A stretch of DNA of 64,000 nt. It comes from Methanosarcina thermophila TM-1 (lineage in GTDB: Archaea > Halobacteriota > Methanosarcinia > Methanosarcinales > Methanosarcinaceae). The notes under the pieces are model-generated. The model was given only the letters and a program-made list of their open reading frames with translations. It was not told the DNA's origin and searched no databases. Location of the stretch: assembly GCF_000969885.1 (NCBI RefSeq), contig NZ_CP009501.1, positions 1,798,001 through 1,862,000 of the forward strand, written 5' to 3'. Positions 47,751 through 58,110 of the stretch are shown one piece after another (position 1 is the stretch's first letter; each line of letters begins with the position of its first letter). The translations under genes and the position numbers were made by a program.

Positions 47751-48689
47751 TCAGTGCGAGTGAGAAGGGAGATTGTCGTGCTCATGCTCAGACAGTCTGT
47801 GAAATGATTCCCCTGCTGAACCGAGTGGGTCCACGTGCACGACTACGTTGGAGAGATAATCCAGGCTGTGCATCATCCTGTGCCGTACCTCCACGGCAAT
47901 TGCGTGCCCTTCTTCGACCGAAAGCATTGGGTCTACAGCAATGTTTACTTCTGCGTATAACCTGTGTCCTAGCCAGCGAACCCTTACCTCAGTAACATCT
48001 TTTACCTCTTTTACTTTTTTGACTGTCAGGTAGATTTCGTCAACAATATCCGGTTCTACACCATCAAGCATGCGGGAAAACACAGATTTGCCTGCATCCC
48101 AGACGATTTTAAGAATTGCAATTGTGATGAGAAATCCTGCTAGAGGATCAGCTACTGGATAACCCAGCCAGATCCCAAGTGCCCCTAAAAGCACGGCAAG
48201 GCTTGTAAAACCATCTGCCCGGGCATGGTAACCATCAGCCACAAGAGCCGCACTTCCAATCTCCTTTCCTATTTTGATTCGGAATCTCGCAACCAGCTCA
48301 TTTCCAAGAAACCCAACAATAGAAGCTGCCATTACTCCTCCAAGAAACTCCACGGGCTGCGGGAAGAAAAATCTGGAAATTGACTCATAGGCTGCAACAA
48401 CTGCGCTAAGAAAGATTAACAAGACAATTATCAGGCCTGCAAGATCCTCTACTCTGCCGTAGCCGTAAGTGAAACGCTTATTGGGTTTTTTTCTGGAAAG
48501 AAAAAAGGCGAGACCCAGAGGAACCGCAGTTGCGGCATCGCCGAAATTATGGAGCGTGTCAGCCAGAAGAGCTACACTTCCCGAGAACCAGAAAATGAAA
48601 ACCTGAAAAAGGGCTGTGGCTATCAGCCCAACAAAGGACCATTTGACTGCATAAAGCCCCCTAGAGGTGGAGAGAAGCTCAGGGTCCAC
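47751..48689 (-). CDS. Cation diffusion facilitator family transporter
   Basis: A six-helix divalent metal exporter of the CDF family. Metal-site motifs are DTLHNFGDAAT in helix 2 and DGYHARADGFTS in helix 5; the cytoplasmic domain contains VRWLGHRLYAEVNIAVD and HRMMHSLDYLSNVVVHVDP. It ends with a His-rich tail. The annotated GTG start at 48689 gives 312 residues. Family proteins usually begin with a His-rich stretch; coding-like sequence continues upstream in frame (KEHSRAHTHGVVDP) to ATA at 48749, which lies 10 bases after a strong AAGGAGG. The true start may be that ATA. Substrate (Zn, Fe, Co, Ni or Mn) cannot be decided. Confidence 0.9.
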   Translation of the reverse strand: MDPELLSTSRGLYAVKWSFVGLIATALFQVFIFWFSGSVALLADTLHNFGDAATAVPLGLAFFLSRKKPNKRFTYGYGRVEDLAGLIIVLLIFLSAVVAAYESISRFFFPQPVEFLGGVMAASIVGFLGNELVARFRIKIGKEIGSAALVADGYHARADGFTSLAVLLGALGIWLGYPVADPLAGFLITIAILKIVWDAGKSVFSRMLDGVEPDIVDEIYLTVKKVKEVKDVTEVRVRWLGHRLYAEVNIAVDPMLSVEEGHAIAVEVRHRMMHSLDYLSNVVVHVDPLGSAGESFHRLSEHEHDNLPSHSH

Positions 48690-48836
48690 AACTCCATGAG
48701 TATGAGCACGCGAGTGTTCTTTCCGGGAAGTGTTCGGACCTGTTTTTATCTGTCTCAGACCTCCTTGACTGAAAATTTGAGATAAGATTTTATAAAAGAA
48801 AAATTTGGGACAAGGATGTTTCTGAATAAACCCTTT

Positions 48837-49853
48837 TCAAAACCACTGGTCAAGGGTCCTCTGTCGGGCTCCGGAGGTTGCTTTAAGCCGTTCTACAGCT
48901 TTTTCTACCCTGTCAACCGAGAAGTCGTGATCTTCACAAAGGAATTTGAAGAGCCTTTCAGAGTCAGGCTTACCCCACTTTATTTCGTAGTTGTCCGTTA
49001 CTTCAGGATGGAGAAAAATTTCCCTGATTCTGTCCACAGCTTCGATCTCCACCCCTTTTTCACGGAGCACAGCGTAAATATCTCCATGCTTTTTAATAAG
49101 TTTGAGTGCTGTTTTAGGACCTACCTTTTCCAGTCCTTTGTTGTAATCCGTTCCCACACATATTGCTATATCTATGAGCTGCTCCTTGGTAATTTCCAGG
49201 GCTTTGAGAGATTCTTCCAGCTCAATTATCTCGGGCTCGACATCAACATAGACGTTTTTTCCGGGAAGCTTGCGTTTTCCCGTGATTGCCAGATTCCGGA
49301 CGACAACCGGAGCTCCGAAAAGAAAGGAATCATAATCCTGTGATGCAACACAATTCGCATCTCCTTTAAGCACAATATGTGCAGCCTGCGCTTCTCCTTC
49401 ACAGGGAGCCTGAACAAAAGGAATTCCCATAATATCAAGCAGGTACTTGGAATCTTCAATGATCTCCTCATTTACCTTTGAAGAAGCCTGAGCATACTTA
49501 TAAGCTGATTTTAAATCTCCTGCAGCCTTTGCGCTTTCCCACTTCTCCCATGAAGATTCCCTTACTTCTTTCCTTTTATTCAGAGTTTCGGACTTGAGGT
49601 CAGGAGGCTTGCCGTCAAAAACAAAAAGAGGCTTGATCCCGGCTTCAACAAGGCTTGCTGTCCGGTAGAGCAAGCCTGAGAGATGAGAGGTTACTCTCCC
49701 TGTAGAATCGATCAAAGGAGTTCCATCCCGCTGGCGAATAATGCTCAAAAACTGGTGCAGTGCGTTAAAACCATCAATTGCAACCACCTGGTTTGCAAAA
49801 TCCGAAAGCTTAGCTTTTCTCTTCTGGAGCAGGTCGCCTATATCTGTGCCCAT
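48837..49853 (-). CDS. fen: Flap endonuclease 1
   Basis: A 338-residue structure-specific nuclease that removes 5' flaps in Okazaki fragment maturation and long-patch repair. N-terminal domain [15 protein letters not shown] and [13 protein letters not shown]; internal domain [15 protein letters not shown] and [15 protein letters not shown] with metal carboxylates; helix-hairpin-helix [25 protein letters not shown]. The C-terminus QRTLDQWF is a canonical PCNA-interacting peptide. Secure assignment. Confidence 0.97.
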   Translation of the reverse strand: MGTDIGDLLQKRKAKLSDFANQVVAIDGFNALHQFLSIIRQRDGTPLIDSTGRVTSHLSGLLYRTASLVEAGIKPLFVFDGKPPDLKSETLNKRKEVRESSWEKWESAKAAGDLKSAYKYAQASSKVNEEIIEDSKYLLDIMGIPFVQAPCEGEAQAAHIVLKGDANCVASQDYDSFLFGAPVVVRNLAITGKRKLPGKNVYVDVEPEIIELEESLKALEITKEQLIDIAICVGTDYNKGLEKVGPKTALKLIKKHGDIYAVLREKGVEIEAVDRIREIFLHPEVTDNYEIKWGKPDSERLFKFLCEDHDFSVDRVEKAVERLKATSGARQRTLDQWF

Positions 49854-50453
49854 GTTTTCCCTCGAGTATCTGAAGTTTCCCTGAAGTTTTAGAGCTTCCT
49901 TTAATTTCTTTTTTATTTCGTCTTTAATCTCTGGTTTTCAACTTTTCTTTAGAAAGCCAAGGTTAGGATGTAGATCAAGGGTTTTACTGCAGATCGATAT
50001 CAAATCAGATAACTTTACCGCAATGCAGCACCCAACATTTTTTAGACAAGTTTTATTTTTATCACAGTTGTTTTATTCGTTGATCTATACGTCTTATAGG
50101 TGCAATAGTTTTATATTTACCGCGTATTTACGGTTATCCTGAACCTATTGAATGATAAAATAGATACTATTAGAAATAGCAACTGCTCAGGAGTAGAAGT
50201 GAAGTAATCAGATTTATGGAGTTTCAGTTCAATTCACGGACTGTTGCCTGAATTAATAGGAATACAGTCAAATTAACAGGATCTCTTAGTCAATTCTGAG
50301 GTTCAGATCAGGGATGGAACTTCAACCAGGTTACAGTGTTTATATCCACCAGACCTTCCTGAGAGATAATCAAAGCTATCCAGTATGGAAAAAGAAAAAT
50401 ACAAAATTTTAAGCCTTTACATGTACCTTAAAAGTCAAAATGTACCTTAAAAG
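49854..50453. other. Intergenic region upstream of fen
   Basis: About 600 AT-rich bases with no supportable gene. A 19-base tandem duplication containing TGTACCTTAAAAGTCA occurs at 50421-50437 and 50440-50456; the second copy spans the stop codon of the next minus-strand gene. Confidence 0.4.
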
Positions 50454-50756
50454 TCAGGCATTAAGGTCAAGTCGAACATCGATCACTGAATCTTCATTTG
50501 CGTCTATTTTGGATATTGTCAGCAAATTACCATTTCTCTCCAGTAAGGTCGCTTTCGTTACCTGTACCTGGTGGCCATCCGTCTGTTTTATATTGTTGTT
50601 TTTATGGATAACCAGGAGCTTCTGTCCCCTCTCAGCTCCTTCCCCTATTTTCGACACTATGTTTTTTATGACCTGTTCAAAATCAGAATAAATCAAAATT
50701 TCCGATTTATTTGCAACCCTCTTGATAATGCCAATCGGTTCCAGATTAAGGTGCAT
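50454..50756 (-). CDS. Uncharacterised small protein, weakly TrmO/TsaA-like
   Basis: A 100-residue protein beginning MHLNLEPIGIIKRV. The opening PIGII and the end VTKATLLERNGNLLTISKIDANEDSVIDVRL echo the start and end of the TrmO (TsaA, UPF0066) tRNA methyltransferase fold, but the middle, with the methyl-donor and substrate residues of TrmO, is absent. A shortened, non-catalytic relative is therefore possible; this is a weak inference. I chose ATG 50756 because AAGGA lies 8-10 bases upstream. The frame is open a further 13 codons upstream. Confidence 0.65.
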   Translation of the reverse strand: MHLNLEPIGIIKRVANKSEILIYSDFEQVIKNIVSKIGEGAERGQKLLVIHKNNNIKQTDGHQVQVTKATLLERNGNLLTISKIDANEDSVIDVRLDLNA

Positions 50757-51268
50757 ATTAACTTTCCTTCTTAACCTGCTTACACAAGTAATCAAATAAT
50801 ACTAACTATGAGTAATAATAACTTACGATGCTCAATATCTGAATTATTATTTTTTGGTAATCATAATCTCAGATATTCTCCTTTACTACAGAAGATCCCG
50901 TATATATACTTTACTAAACTGCGGAGCTTGTACACGAAAATTCTTAATTAGAAGCAAAGTAGATCGAAAATTAGCGAATATTACGGTTAAAACGAATATT
51001 GTTAGTAACAAATTTATGCCCAAAATCAAATGAAACTCGAAAACCTGCTTAAAAAATTTTTAAGTTACTGTTCTTTTAAATTAATATCTTTATTTATAAA
51101 GCCCTACAATATAGAATGTGCACTGAAGAGTGTTAAATGAAAGAGAGTTAAATATATCTATAAAAAACTATATCTGCATGTTAGCAAAATTTGAATATAC
51201 GATCATAATCTTTTTTAAAAATCGAAAATTAAAACCAGGGTCTTATAAAAAATAATTATAAATAAAGT
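50757..51268. other. AT-rich intergenic region
   Basis: About 510 bases with no supportable gene, RNA or notable repeat. Confidence 0.3.
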
Positions 51269-51592
51269 TTAGTGATACTTTCTGCGGTTGAATTCATAGA
51301 TTGCGTTATCAACTTTGCTTGCGAGCTCATTCATTCTTTCTTCAATCTTTATTCCCGTGCTCTCCATATTGACCTTGAGAGTGCGGTCCTTTGCTTCTAT
51401 TTTATCTTCGAGCTCCTGAAGCTTGTTGTTGATAGATATGAGCATAACAGACAGCGTTCCAACCAGGACCATAACAGAGAGAATAATCAGGGGGTTTGTG
51501 GGTCTGTATGCAAACCTTCTAAGCCACTCAAAGGATAGAAGAAAGGCAGACAGAACCATCACAGCAAGAAATACAGTATCTCTAGTTTCCAT
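51269..51592 (-). CDS. Small membrane protein with coiled coil
   Basis: A 107-residue protein that I do not recognise. Two hydrophobic segments (about residues 5-20 and 33-53) form a hairpin, followed by a charged, heptad-like helix (NNKLQELEDKIEAKDRTLKV and IEERMNELASKVDNAIYEF). The topology suggests a membrane-tethered cytoplasmic coiled coil. It lies upstream and divergent from the presenilin-type protease. No operon partner. Confidence 0.7.
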   Translation of the reverse strand: METRDTVFLAVMVLSAFLLSFEWLRRFAYRPTNPLIILSVMVLVGTLSVMLISINNKLQELEDKIEAKDRTLKVNMESTGIKIEERMNELASKVDNAIYEFNRRKYH

Positions 51593-52025
51593 CGTATACC
51601 TCTAACATACCTGTAATATTTTTCCGCATACACAAGTATTCTGTGATAGCATATCTCAAAATTATTAAGCGGGGATACTTGCGTTTAAGTATTTACTGCT
51701 TTTCTATTTTTACTATTTTCTATTTTTACTATTTTCCATTTTTGTTTATTTTTTAAACAGATATAATATATAGTTTTTTTACAGGCTACTTATCTATAGT
51801 CCTATTCTGTCACTTTTATTATTGTTTCTGCCAAAAAAGACAGTGCCTAGGTATATATACCGAAAGTACCATTGAGGAAAACTGCATTGTTGAGATACAT
51901 AAAAAGAAGAATGCTTTCCAAGTAAAATCATTATATAAATATTCAAGAAGAATCGAAGATAAATATACAGTAAATATATAAAGCAATAGATGAGGGATAC
52001 TGTTAAGAATTAAGGAGTCTAACAC
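51593..52025. other. Intergenic region with T-rich tandem repeat
   Basis: About 430 AT-rich bases. At 51700-51745 a 16-base unit TTTCTATTTTTACTAT is repeated twice, plus a partial third copy. AAGGAG at 52012 region serves the downstream TTG start. No gene seen. Confidence 0.4.
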
Positions 52026-52922
52026 TTGAGTTCCAGTGAACGATCAGTTAAAGATTATTTACCTATTCTCTCCATGGGAGGATTAATCCTGATAGTGCAG
52101 ATTCTTGCACTTTTTTTGTCCATGCCCATGAAAGCTAACGAGATGCAGGCTTTTGAAGACCCAACCCAGGTGTCCTATTCCATATATTATATTGTAATGA
52201 TCCTGGTTTTTACCCTGTTTGTCCTGATAGCGCTAAAGAGAAACATGAAGTGGACAATCAGCCTTTTTATTTACCTGGCTATTATAAGCACACTTTACTA
52301 TGTGTTCTTCGCCCTATTTACCCTCATTCCGGATCTATCGGAACATGTAGTCAGTGCAGCTTCAGCCGTGCTATCTATAGGAATAACAGTCTTGCTCTAT
52401 AAATATCCAGAATGGTACATAGTTGACATTGTAGGCGTTTGTATTGCAGCCGGGGTCAGTGCCCTGATAGGAATTTCCCTTTCAGTAATCCCTGTAATAG
52501 TACTTCTGCTACTTCTTGCAATCTATGATGCCATTTCGGTATACAAGACAAAACATATGATTACTATGGCTGAGGGAATAATGGATCTGAAGCTTCCAAT
52601 CCTGTTCGTAATACCAAAACATTCGAATTACTCCTTCTTGAAGGAAGATTTTAAACCTGGAGAAACGCGTGAAGCTTTTTTCATGGGTCTTGGAGATGCG
52701 GTTATGCCCACCCTGCTGGTAGTCTCGGCAAACGTCTTTATAGAGAACAATGGAATTTCGTATCCAGTCCTCGGGGCTATGCTGGGTACTCTTGTAGGGC
52801 ATGCAATACTCTCCATTCTGGTGATGAAAGGAAAACCCCAGGCAGGACTTCCCTTCCTGAATTCCGGGGTAATCCTGGGGTTTTTTGCTGGAGTCCTGAT
52901 TTCAGGGGCTTCAATAATGTGA
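52026..52922 (+). CDS. Presenilin-family intramembrane aspartyl protease
   Basis: A 298-residue protein with nine hydrophobic segments. The two catalytic aspartates are Asp168 in LLAIYDAIS and Asp224 in MGLGDAVM, the YD and GxGD motifs of presenilin/signal peptide peptidase enzymes; the PAL-like motif reads AGLPFLN. These archaeal homologues cut transmembrane helices. The start is TTG with AAGGAG 8 bases upstream. It is followed by a HAD phosphatase on the same strand after 89 bases. Confidence 0.93.
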   Translation: MSSSERSVKDYLPILSMGGLILIVQILALFLSMPMKANEMQAFEDPTQVSYSIYYIVMILVFTLFVLIALKRNMKWTISLFIYLAIISTLYYVFFALFTLIPDLSEHVVSAASAVLSIGITVLLYKYPEWYIVDIVGVCIAAGVSALIGISLSVIPVIVLLLLLAIYDAISVYKTKHMITMAEGIMDLKLPILFVIPKHSNYSFLKEDFKPGETREAFFMGLGDAVMPTLLVVSANVFIENNGISYPVLGAMLGTLVGHAILSILVMKGKPQAGLPFLNSGVILGFFAGVLISGASIM

Positions 52923-53011
52923 AGTTAACTTTTCTTTAAACTTATTTTATGAGATCATGCTGGATTTCCAGATTTGCAAAGATTTTTTTATTTATAGGGT
53001 AATCAATTGGT

Positions 53012-53812
53012 ATGCCCAAAAGAATTGCAGTGGTCTTTGATAGCGCCGGAACCCTTCTACAAATGTACAGAGTAGCAAAGGAAGTCAGCACCGGAAACAT
53101 CCTTGAGAATATAGAGAGTACTGCTATTGTCGCGCAAAAGAATGGATGTGGGCTTGTAGTCCTGAACGCCGAAAGTGATATAATTCTGGGCTCAAGAAAA
53201 GACATGCCTATATTTGAGTTTATAAAAGAATACAGGGTTTCAATAGGTATAAGCTGTTCAAAAGGAAAATTTACCCCGGAAATTGCATATGAAATCATAA
53301 GAGGAACATCACCTAGAATGAGTGATATACATGATGTGCTGAAGGCAGTCACAACCCGCTGCCCTAATGTTTTTTACCTTGCAGCTGGCATGATAGTTGA
53401 CTCTGAAGCCAGAAACGTACCCTATGTACTGAGCACAGGCGGACACGTATTCGATACCACGCTACAAACGGTTCAGACTCTCCATTCCATGAAAGTAGAT
53501 ACGTATATAGCATCCGGGGATAGTCATTTAGCTCTCACACAACTGGCTGAGTTCATAAACATTCCACAGGAGAGAGTCTTTGCCCTTTCAGACACCCTGA
53601 AGAAGGAAAAAATTGTGCTTGAGCTAAAAAACAAATATGAAAAAGTAGTCATGGTAGGGGACGGAATCAATGACATACGGGCGTTAAGAGCAGCGGATGT
53701 GGGAGTTATGACAACGCAGCAGGGTGACAAAAGGCCCAAAGAACTCAGAGAGGCAGCAGACGTGATAATTGACAACATAATAAAAGTTGTGGATGTGGTA
53801 AAAGCATTATAG
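53012..53812 (+). CDS. HAD-superfamily hydrolase, soluble P-type-ATPase-like
   Basis: A 266-residue HAD protein. Motif I is VVFDSAGTLL (Asp10 nucleophile); the second acidic residue of ordinary phosphatases is Ala, as in P-type ATPases where it is Lys-Thr. Motif II/III region contains YIASGDSHLAL, and motif IV is VMVGDGINDIRALRAADVGV, nearly identical to the P-type ATPase hinge. An inserted segment of about 90 residues separates motif I from motif II. It may be a phosphatase with slow turnover or a regulatory HAD. Substrate unknown. Confidence 0.85.
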   Translation: MPKRIAVVFDSAGTLLQMYRVAKEVSTGNILENIESTAIVAQKNGCGLVVLNAESDIILGSRKDMPIFEFIKEYRVSIGISCSKGKFTPEIAYEIIRGTSPRMSDIHDVLKAVTTRCPNVFYLAAGMIVDSEARNVPYVLSTGGHVFDTTLQTVQTLHSMKVDTYIASGDSHLALTQLAEFINIPQERVFALSDTLKKEKIVLELKNKYEKVVMVGDGINDIRALRAADVGVMTTQQGDKRPKELREAADVIIDNIIKVVDVVKAL

Positions 53813-53855
53813 CCAGTGTATAAAAAACATCTTTTATATAAAATGAACCGATATG

Positions 53856-53951
53856 TTGCGACGGATCAATATAGTAAGAGGAATCAATAATGACACAACG
53901 ATCCAATATAGTAAGAGGAATCAAATAACACAACGAATCAATATAATAGAA
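53856..53951. repeat. Three-copy tandem repeat of about 35 bases
   Basis: Units of 34-37 bases share ACGATCCAATATAGTAAGAG followed by GAATCAA and AACACA. Copies begin near 53860, 53898 and 53933; the last is partial. They lie 260-350 bases upstream of the atwA start. They are not CRISPR repeats because no unique spacers separate them. Confidence 0.6.
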
Positions 53952-54208
53952 CAAAATCAACACTGATTATAAGCAAATTCGCCAGATGAATCGTTTTAAG
54001 TATTGCTTTAAATGTTAACAGTGAAAAAATAATGCGTTATGTTTATGTAATCTTTACTCTTATGTAGTTGCTGCCCAAATGTGTGAAATTCATTGTTTAT
54101 ATTATTGTAATATTCACCTGTAGTAATTGCTTTTCGCTCTTGAGCTATATGCCCAGGCAGGCAAGAGCCACCAGAAAGTTTTGCAGCTCATAATGCGGAG
54201 GAAAATCC

Positions 54209-55822
54209 ATGCCAGTATTTATTGAAGTAAAAAACTTAACCGTAGATTTCAACGGTCACAAAGCCCTGAAAAATGTAAATTTAAGCATTAACGAAGGAGA
54301 AGTTGTTGGAATTCTGGGAAAAAGCGGGGCCGGGAAGACAATCCTGATGCACATACTGCGCGGTACAGAATCTTTTGAAAACGTCTCAGGTGAAGTGATA
54401 TATCATCTTGCCCGTTGCCCGAAGTGCGGATATATAGATCGTCCCAGCAAAACAGGTCAGAGATGTCCTGTATGTGGAGAAACCCTGGAAGCTTTCGATG
54501 CGGATTTCGTGAAACTTTCCCTTTACGACCCGATAAGGAAAGACGTTACCAAGCGTATAGCTATCATGCTTCAGCGTACCTTTGCCCTTTACGGAGATGA
54601 GAGAGTTCTTGTAAACGTTATAAACTCTCTGAATGAAATTGGATACTCTGGAAAGGACTCTATGAGAAAAGCAGTCGAACTGCTGGAAGAAGTAAACCTG
54701 AGTCACCGCATGATGCATGTTGCAAGAGAACTTTCGGGTGGAGAGAAACAGAGGGTTGTGCTCGCAAGGCAGCTTGTGAGGAATCCCATGCTTCTGTTAG
54801 CTGACGAGCCCACAGGCACCCTTGACCCCATGACTGCAAAACTGGTCCATGATGCTATGACCAGGGCGGTAAAGAACTATAATATGACCATGATCCTGAC
54901 TTCTCACTGGCCTGAAGTTATAGAACAGATGGCAGATAAAGCCATCCTGCTTGAAAACGGAGAAGTAGTTCAGGAAGGTAACCCGCTTGAGGTCTCTGCA
55001 ATCTTCATGCAGAGCGTGTCCGTGGTAAAACAGGAAAGAAATGTCATGGTCGGGGAACCTATAATCAGGGTAAGAAACCTCTCCAAACGTTATATCTCAG
55101 TTGACCGTGGCGTGGTAAAAGCCGTAGATGGTATATCCTTTGATGTAAAAGAAGGAGAAATCTTCGGACTTGTTGGGGTGAGCGGAGCAGGCAAAACCAC
55201 AACTTCAAAGATTCTTATGGGGATTTTACCGCCCACATCCGGGGAAGTTGAGGTTCGCGTGGGAGATGAATGGGTTGATATGACAAAGCTCGGAGTTGAA
55301 AACAAAGGAAGGGCGACCAAGTATATGGGATTCCTGCATCAGGAGTATGGCCTTTACACTCACAGCTCTGTAATTGACAATCTCACTGAATCTATTAGCC
55401 TTGACCTGCCTTTTGAACTCGGAGTCAGGAAAGCCATAATGACTCTCAAAGCTGCAGGCTTTGAGGAAAACAAGGCAAAAGCTATTTTACCCAAAATGAC
55501 CGATGAACTGAGTGAAGGGGAGCGGCATAGGATTGCACTTGCACAGGTCCTGATCAAGGAGCCCAGAATCGTTATTATGGATGAGCCAACAGGTACTATG
55601 GACCCTATTACCAAGGTATCAGTAACTAATTCCATCCTGAAAGCCAGAGAGGAGCTAGGAGAGACATTTGTTATCGTTTCTCATGATATCGATTTTGTAA
55701 ACGAGGTCTGTGACCGTGTTGCACTTATGCGCAATGGTAAGATTGTAGACATAGGTAAGCCGAAGAGCGTACTATCTCAGCTCACTGAGGAAGAAAGGAT
55801 CAAAGCTGCAGAAGAAATATAA
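54209..55822 (+). CDS. atwA: Methyl-coenzyme M reductase system component A2
   Basis: A 537-residue protein with two ABC ATPase modules in tandem and no membrane domain. Module 1: [43 protein letters not shown], with an inserted zinc-ribbon [20 protein letters not shown] between Walker A and the signature. Module 2: [42 protein letters not shown]. This is the known component A2, which couples ATP hydrolysis to reductive activation of methyl-coenzyme M reductase. It begins the plus-strand run of marker genes, 40 bases before mmp3. Confidence 0.96.
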   Translation: MPVFIEVKNLTVDFNGHKALKNVNLSINEGEVVGILGKSGAGKTILMHILRGTESFENVSGEVIYHLARCPKCGYIDRPSKTGQRCPVCGETLEAFDADFVKLSLYDPIRKDVTKRIAIMLQRTFALYGDERVLVNVINSLNEIGYSGKDSMRKAVELLEEVNLSHRMMHVARELSGGEKQRVVLARQLVRNPMLLLADEPTGTLDPMTAKLVHDAMTRAVKNYNMTMILTSHWPEVIEQMADKAILLENGEVVQEGNPLEVSAIFMQSVSVVKQERNVMVGEPIIRVRNLSKRYISVDRGVVKAVDGISFDVKEGEIFGLVGVSGAGKTTTSKILMGILPPTSGEVEVRVGDEWVDMTKLGVENKGRATKYMGFLHQEYGLYTHSSVIDNLTESISLDLPFELGVRKAIMTLKAAGFEENKAKAILPKMTDELSEGERHRIALAQVLIKEPRIVIMDEPTGTMDPITKVSVTNSILKAREELGETFVIVSHDIDFVNEVCDRVALMRNGKIVDIGKPKSVLSQLTEEERIKAAEEI

Positions 55823-55862
55823 ATATGCTGCCACCTCTTAGTATGGAAAATACCGAAATGAG

Positions 55863-57425
55863 GTGCCGATTACGAGTAATGAGATAAGCGTAGAGGTGAA
55901 TGGGCAAAAATATACCTTACCTGCAAGCTCTACCCTTGGGGACTCCCTTAAAGTCTCCGGAGCCCCTTACGTGGAAGGTACGGCGATCGGAATTCTGAAA
56001 GAGACCGCTGAAGAAAGGACAGAGATAATCACCGAGTACGCTATCAACACTTCCAGAGGAGAAATCAGGATAGAAGTAAAAGACCCAGAGTCACCTTCAG
56101 GAAGCTTATGGGCTAAACATTTTAAAGAATATCAGGGGAAGCCTGTGCACTGGGCAAGCCCTGAAGCTCTGGCTTTTGGACCCTTTGAAGCCGCCATTAA
56201 ACCTTCGCATGAGACTGGTAATTTTGAAGCGTTTGAAGTGATGTTTGGAGCAGGTGGGTTTGATCCCCGTAATACTCATCTTATCTTTTCACTGAAAAGA
56301 CATGCTGCAGAGTATGGGACTCCTGAAGACGGAACCTTTGCAGAAGTTGTGTCTGGAAGAAAAATTTTATCCAGGCTTTCCAGAGAGGATACTATTCTTA
56401 ATATTGAACCAATTATAGAGTGGGAACAAATCTCAGAGAAAGTCTGTACAACTGATCTTTCTACTCCGCTTGAAGATGGAGATAGCATATTTACTTATTT
56501 TGAGGTAGAGCTTTCCAGAAATGCTCCCAGCGGAGCAGAGCATTTCTATGCCCTGACCCGTGAAGGAACCTTTACTGTAGATGTTACTACCAGTTCATTT
56601 ATTTCAGATGACGGTCTGAAAGGAGAACCTGCCCCCTACGAGAACTTCGAGCCGAGGAAAGAAGGTGCAATCTCTATCCGAACAGTAGGATACGGATTGG
56701 GCAGGATATATATTTCTAAAGAAGACCGACCCTCAAGCCTTGTACATTCGGTTGTAGGGCAGGTAACAAAAGGTATTGAACTGATCAAGCTAGCAGAAGA
56801 AGGACAGAAACTCTCAGTTGAAAGCCTTCCTCCTCAAATAGTTCTTCTGGGGCACACCTTTGAGGAAGCAGAACCCGTACTTTCTTTAATAGGAGTCGAA
56901 CTGGTAAGGGCTGGATATACCAAAGATGATGGAATAATTGTCAGTCAGGATCCGCCAACAACTCTGGAGATTCTTGGAGAAGCAAAGGTGACTGCATATG
57001 CAGTACCCAAAGAAAAATTAATTGAAATTGAACTTTATCCTGAAAAAGCCCCCAAATCTGTGGATTTTTTCCGGCATGCTCTTGAGCTTAAGACAAAAAC
57101 CGTAGGAAAATTGCCTGTTTATATGATATACGACGACACCTATCTTTTTAAAACTGAAAAAGAAGTCGTCAAATATAAAGAAATCCTTCCGGAAAACACA
57201 CCCACGGATAAGGTACTCGGAGGAGAAATAGGAATTACAAATCAGGCGGCAAAGAGAATGGGAACTATTGGAGTTAGAATTAGCGATGACGAGCTCTTTG
57301 GCCCTACTGGAGAAAGATTCTCCTCAACCAATATTGTTGGTCGGATAATAAATCCTGAAAAACTCCTCGATGTCAAAGAAGGAGAAACTATATATGTAAC
57401 TGAAATTGTGCGCAAGCAAACTTAA
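55863..57425 (+). CDS. mmp3: Methanogenesis marker protein 3
   Basis: A 520-residue protein of the methanogen-specific marker 3 family (UPF0288). The N-terminus VEVNGQKYTLPASSTLGDSL resembles a small beta-grasp domain. Mmp3 is known as part of the purified MCR activation complex with McrC, Mmp7, Mmp17 and component A2. The start is GTG with only a weak ribosome-binding site directly after atwA. No transmembrane segment or cofactor motif is evident. Confidence 0.93.
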   Translation: MPITSNEISVEVNGQKYTLPASSTLGDSLKVSGAPYVEGTAIGILKETAEERTEIITEYAINTSRGEIRIEVKDPESPSGSLWAKHFKEYQGKPVHWASPEALAFGPFEAAIKPSHETGNFEAFEVMFGAGGFDPRNTHLIFSLKRHAAEYGTPEDGTFAEVVSGRKILSRLSREDTILNIEPIIEWEQISEKVCTTDLSTPLEDGDSIFTYFEVELSRNAPSGAEHFYALTREGTFTVDVTTSSFISDDGLKGEPAPYENFEPRKEGAISIRTVGYGLGRIYISKEDRPSSLVHSVVGQVTKGIELIKLAEEGQKLSVESLPPQIVLLGHTFEEAEPVLSLIGVELVRAGYTKDDGIIVSQDPPTTLEILGEAKVTAYAVPKEKLIEIELYPEKAPKSVDFFRHALELKTKTVGKLPVYMIYDDTYLFKTEKEVVKYKEILPENTPTDKVLGGEIGITNQAAKRMGTIGVRISDDELFGPTGERFSSTNIVGRIINPEKLLDVKEGETIYVTEIVRKQT

Positions 57426-57663
57426 AAATACTGAGCGCACATAATAATATATAAAAGAAGTAATATACATTAGCGCAAACAGATAAAATAGCCATAATAA
57501 GTACCGGGCTACTAAACAACTGAGCAATATCGGCTTGTCAGTATAAGGTTAAACTTGGCTGATAAGCAGATCAACAGTTATTGATTAATTTAACAAATTC
57601 AAATGTTTGAACGGATTCACATTTATAGAGGCTAAGTCTCCCGGGGCCAAGGAGAGACGAAAG

Positions 57664-58110
57664 ATGACGGAAACTGAAAAAGAAGAGATTACAACAAAGT
57701 ACATTGTAATCAGTTCGGATAAAGTGCTGCCTTCAGACGCAGCTATGAAGATTTACGAATCAGAGTTTCCAGTTACGGTAAAGGAGACATGTTTTGGACT
57801 TATTGTTTCAGGAGCTAAAAACGATGTCCAGGCAGTGGTCGAAGAAATCCGGCAGCTGGACAAAAATCATATTTTTGTAAAGGATAGGGGATTCCCTCCA
57901 GGAGATGAGAGACGCTGCCGCGCAAGCAGGGGTGGAGGCCCGCGGCCAGGATTCCATTTTTTGAGGGAAGAAGTGAAAATGCTTCCGGCTATAGGAGCTG
58001 CACTTGACGAACTTGAAATAAAGGAGCATGTAAAAGAGAAATGCAAAACGAAATGCAAGCTTAAAACTTCAGATCTTGATAAAATTATTAAAGAGGAGCT
58101 TGCGAGGTGA
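57664..58110 (+). CDS. mmp6: Methanogenesis marker protein 6
   Basis: A 148-residue protein of the methanogenesis marker 6 family. It contains KYIVISSDKVLPSDAAMKIY and a glycine/arginine-rich stretch (ERRCRASRGGGPRPGF) in the middle, and ends in a charged helix with CKTKCKL. Its role is not established. I chose ATG 57664 because AAGGAGA lies 9 bases upstream, whereas the TTG at 57607 has none. Its stop overlaps the start of mmp5 by 4 bases (GTGA). Confidence 0.92.
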   Translation: MTETEKEEITTKYIVISSDKVLPSDAAMKIYESEFPVTVKETCFGLIVSGAKNDVQAVVEEIRQLDKNHIFVKDRGFPPGDERRCRASRGGGPRPGFHFLREEVKMLPAIGAALDELEIKEHVKEKCKTKCKLKTSDLDKIIKEELAR

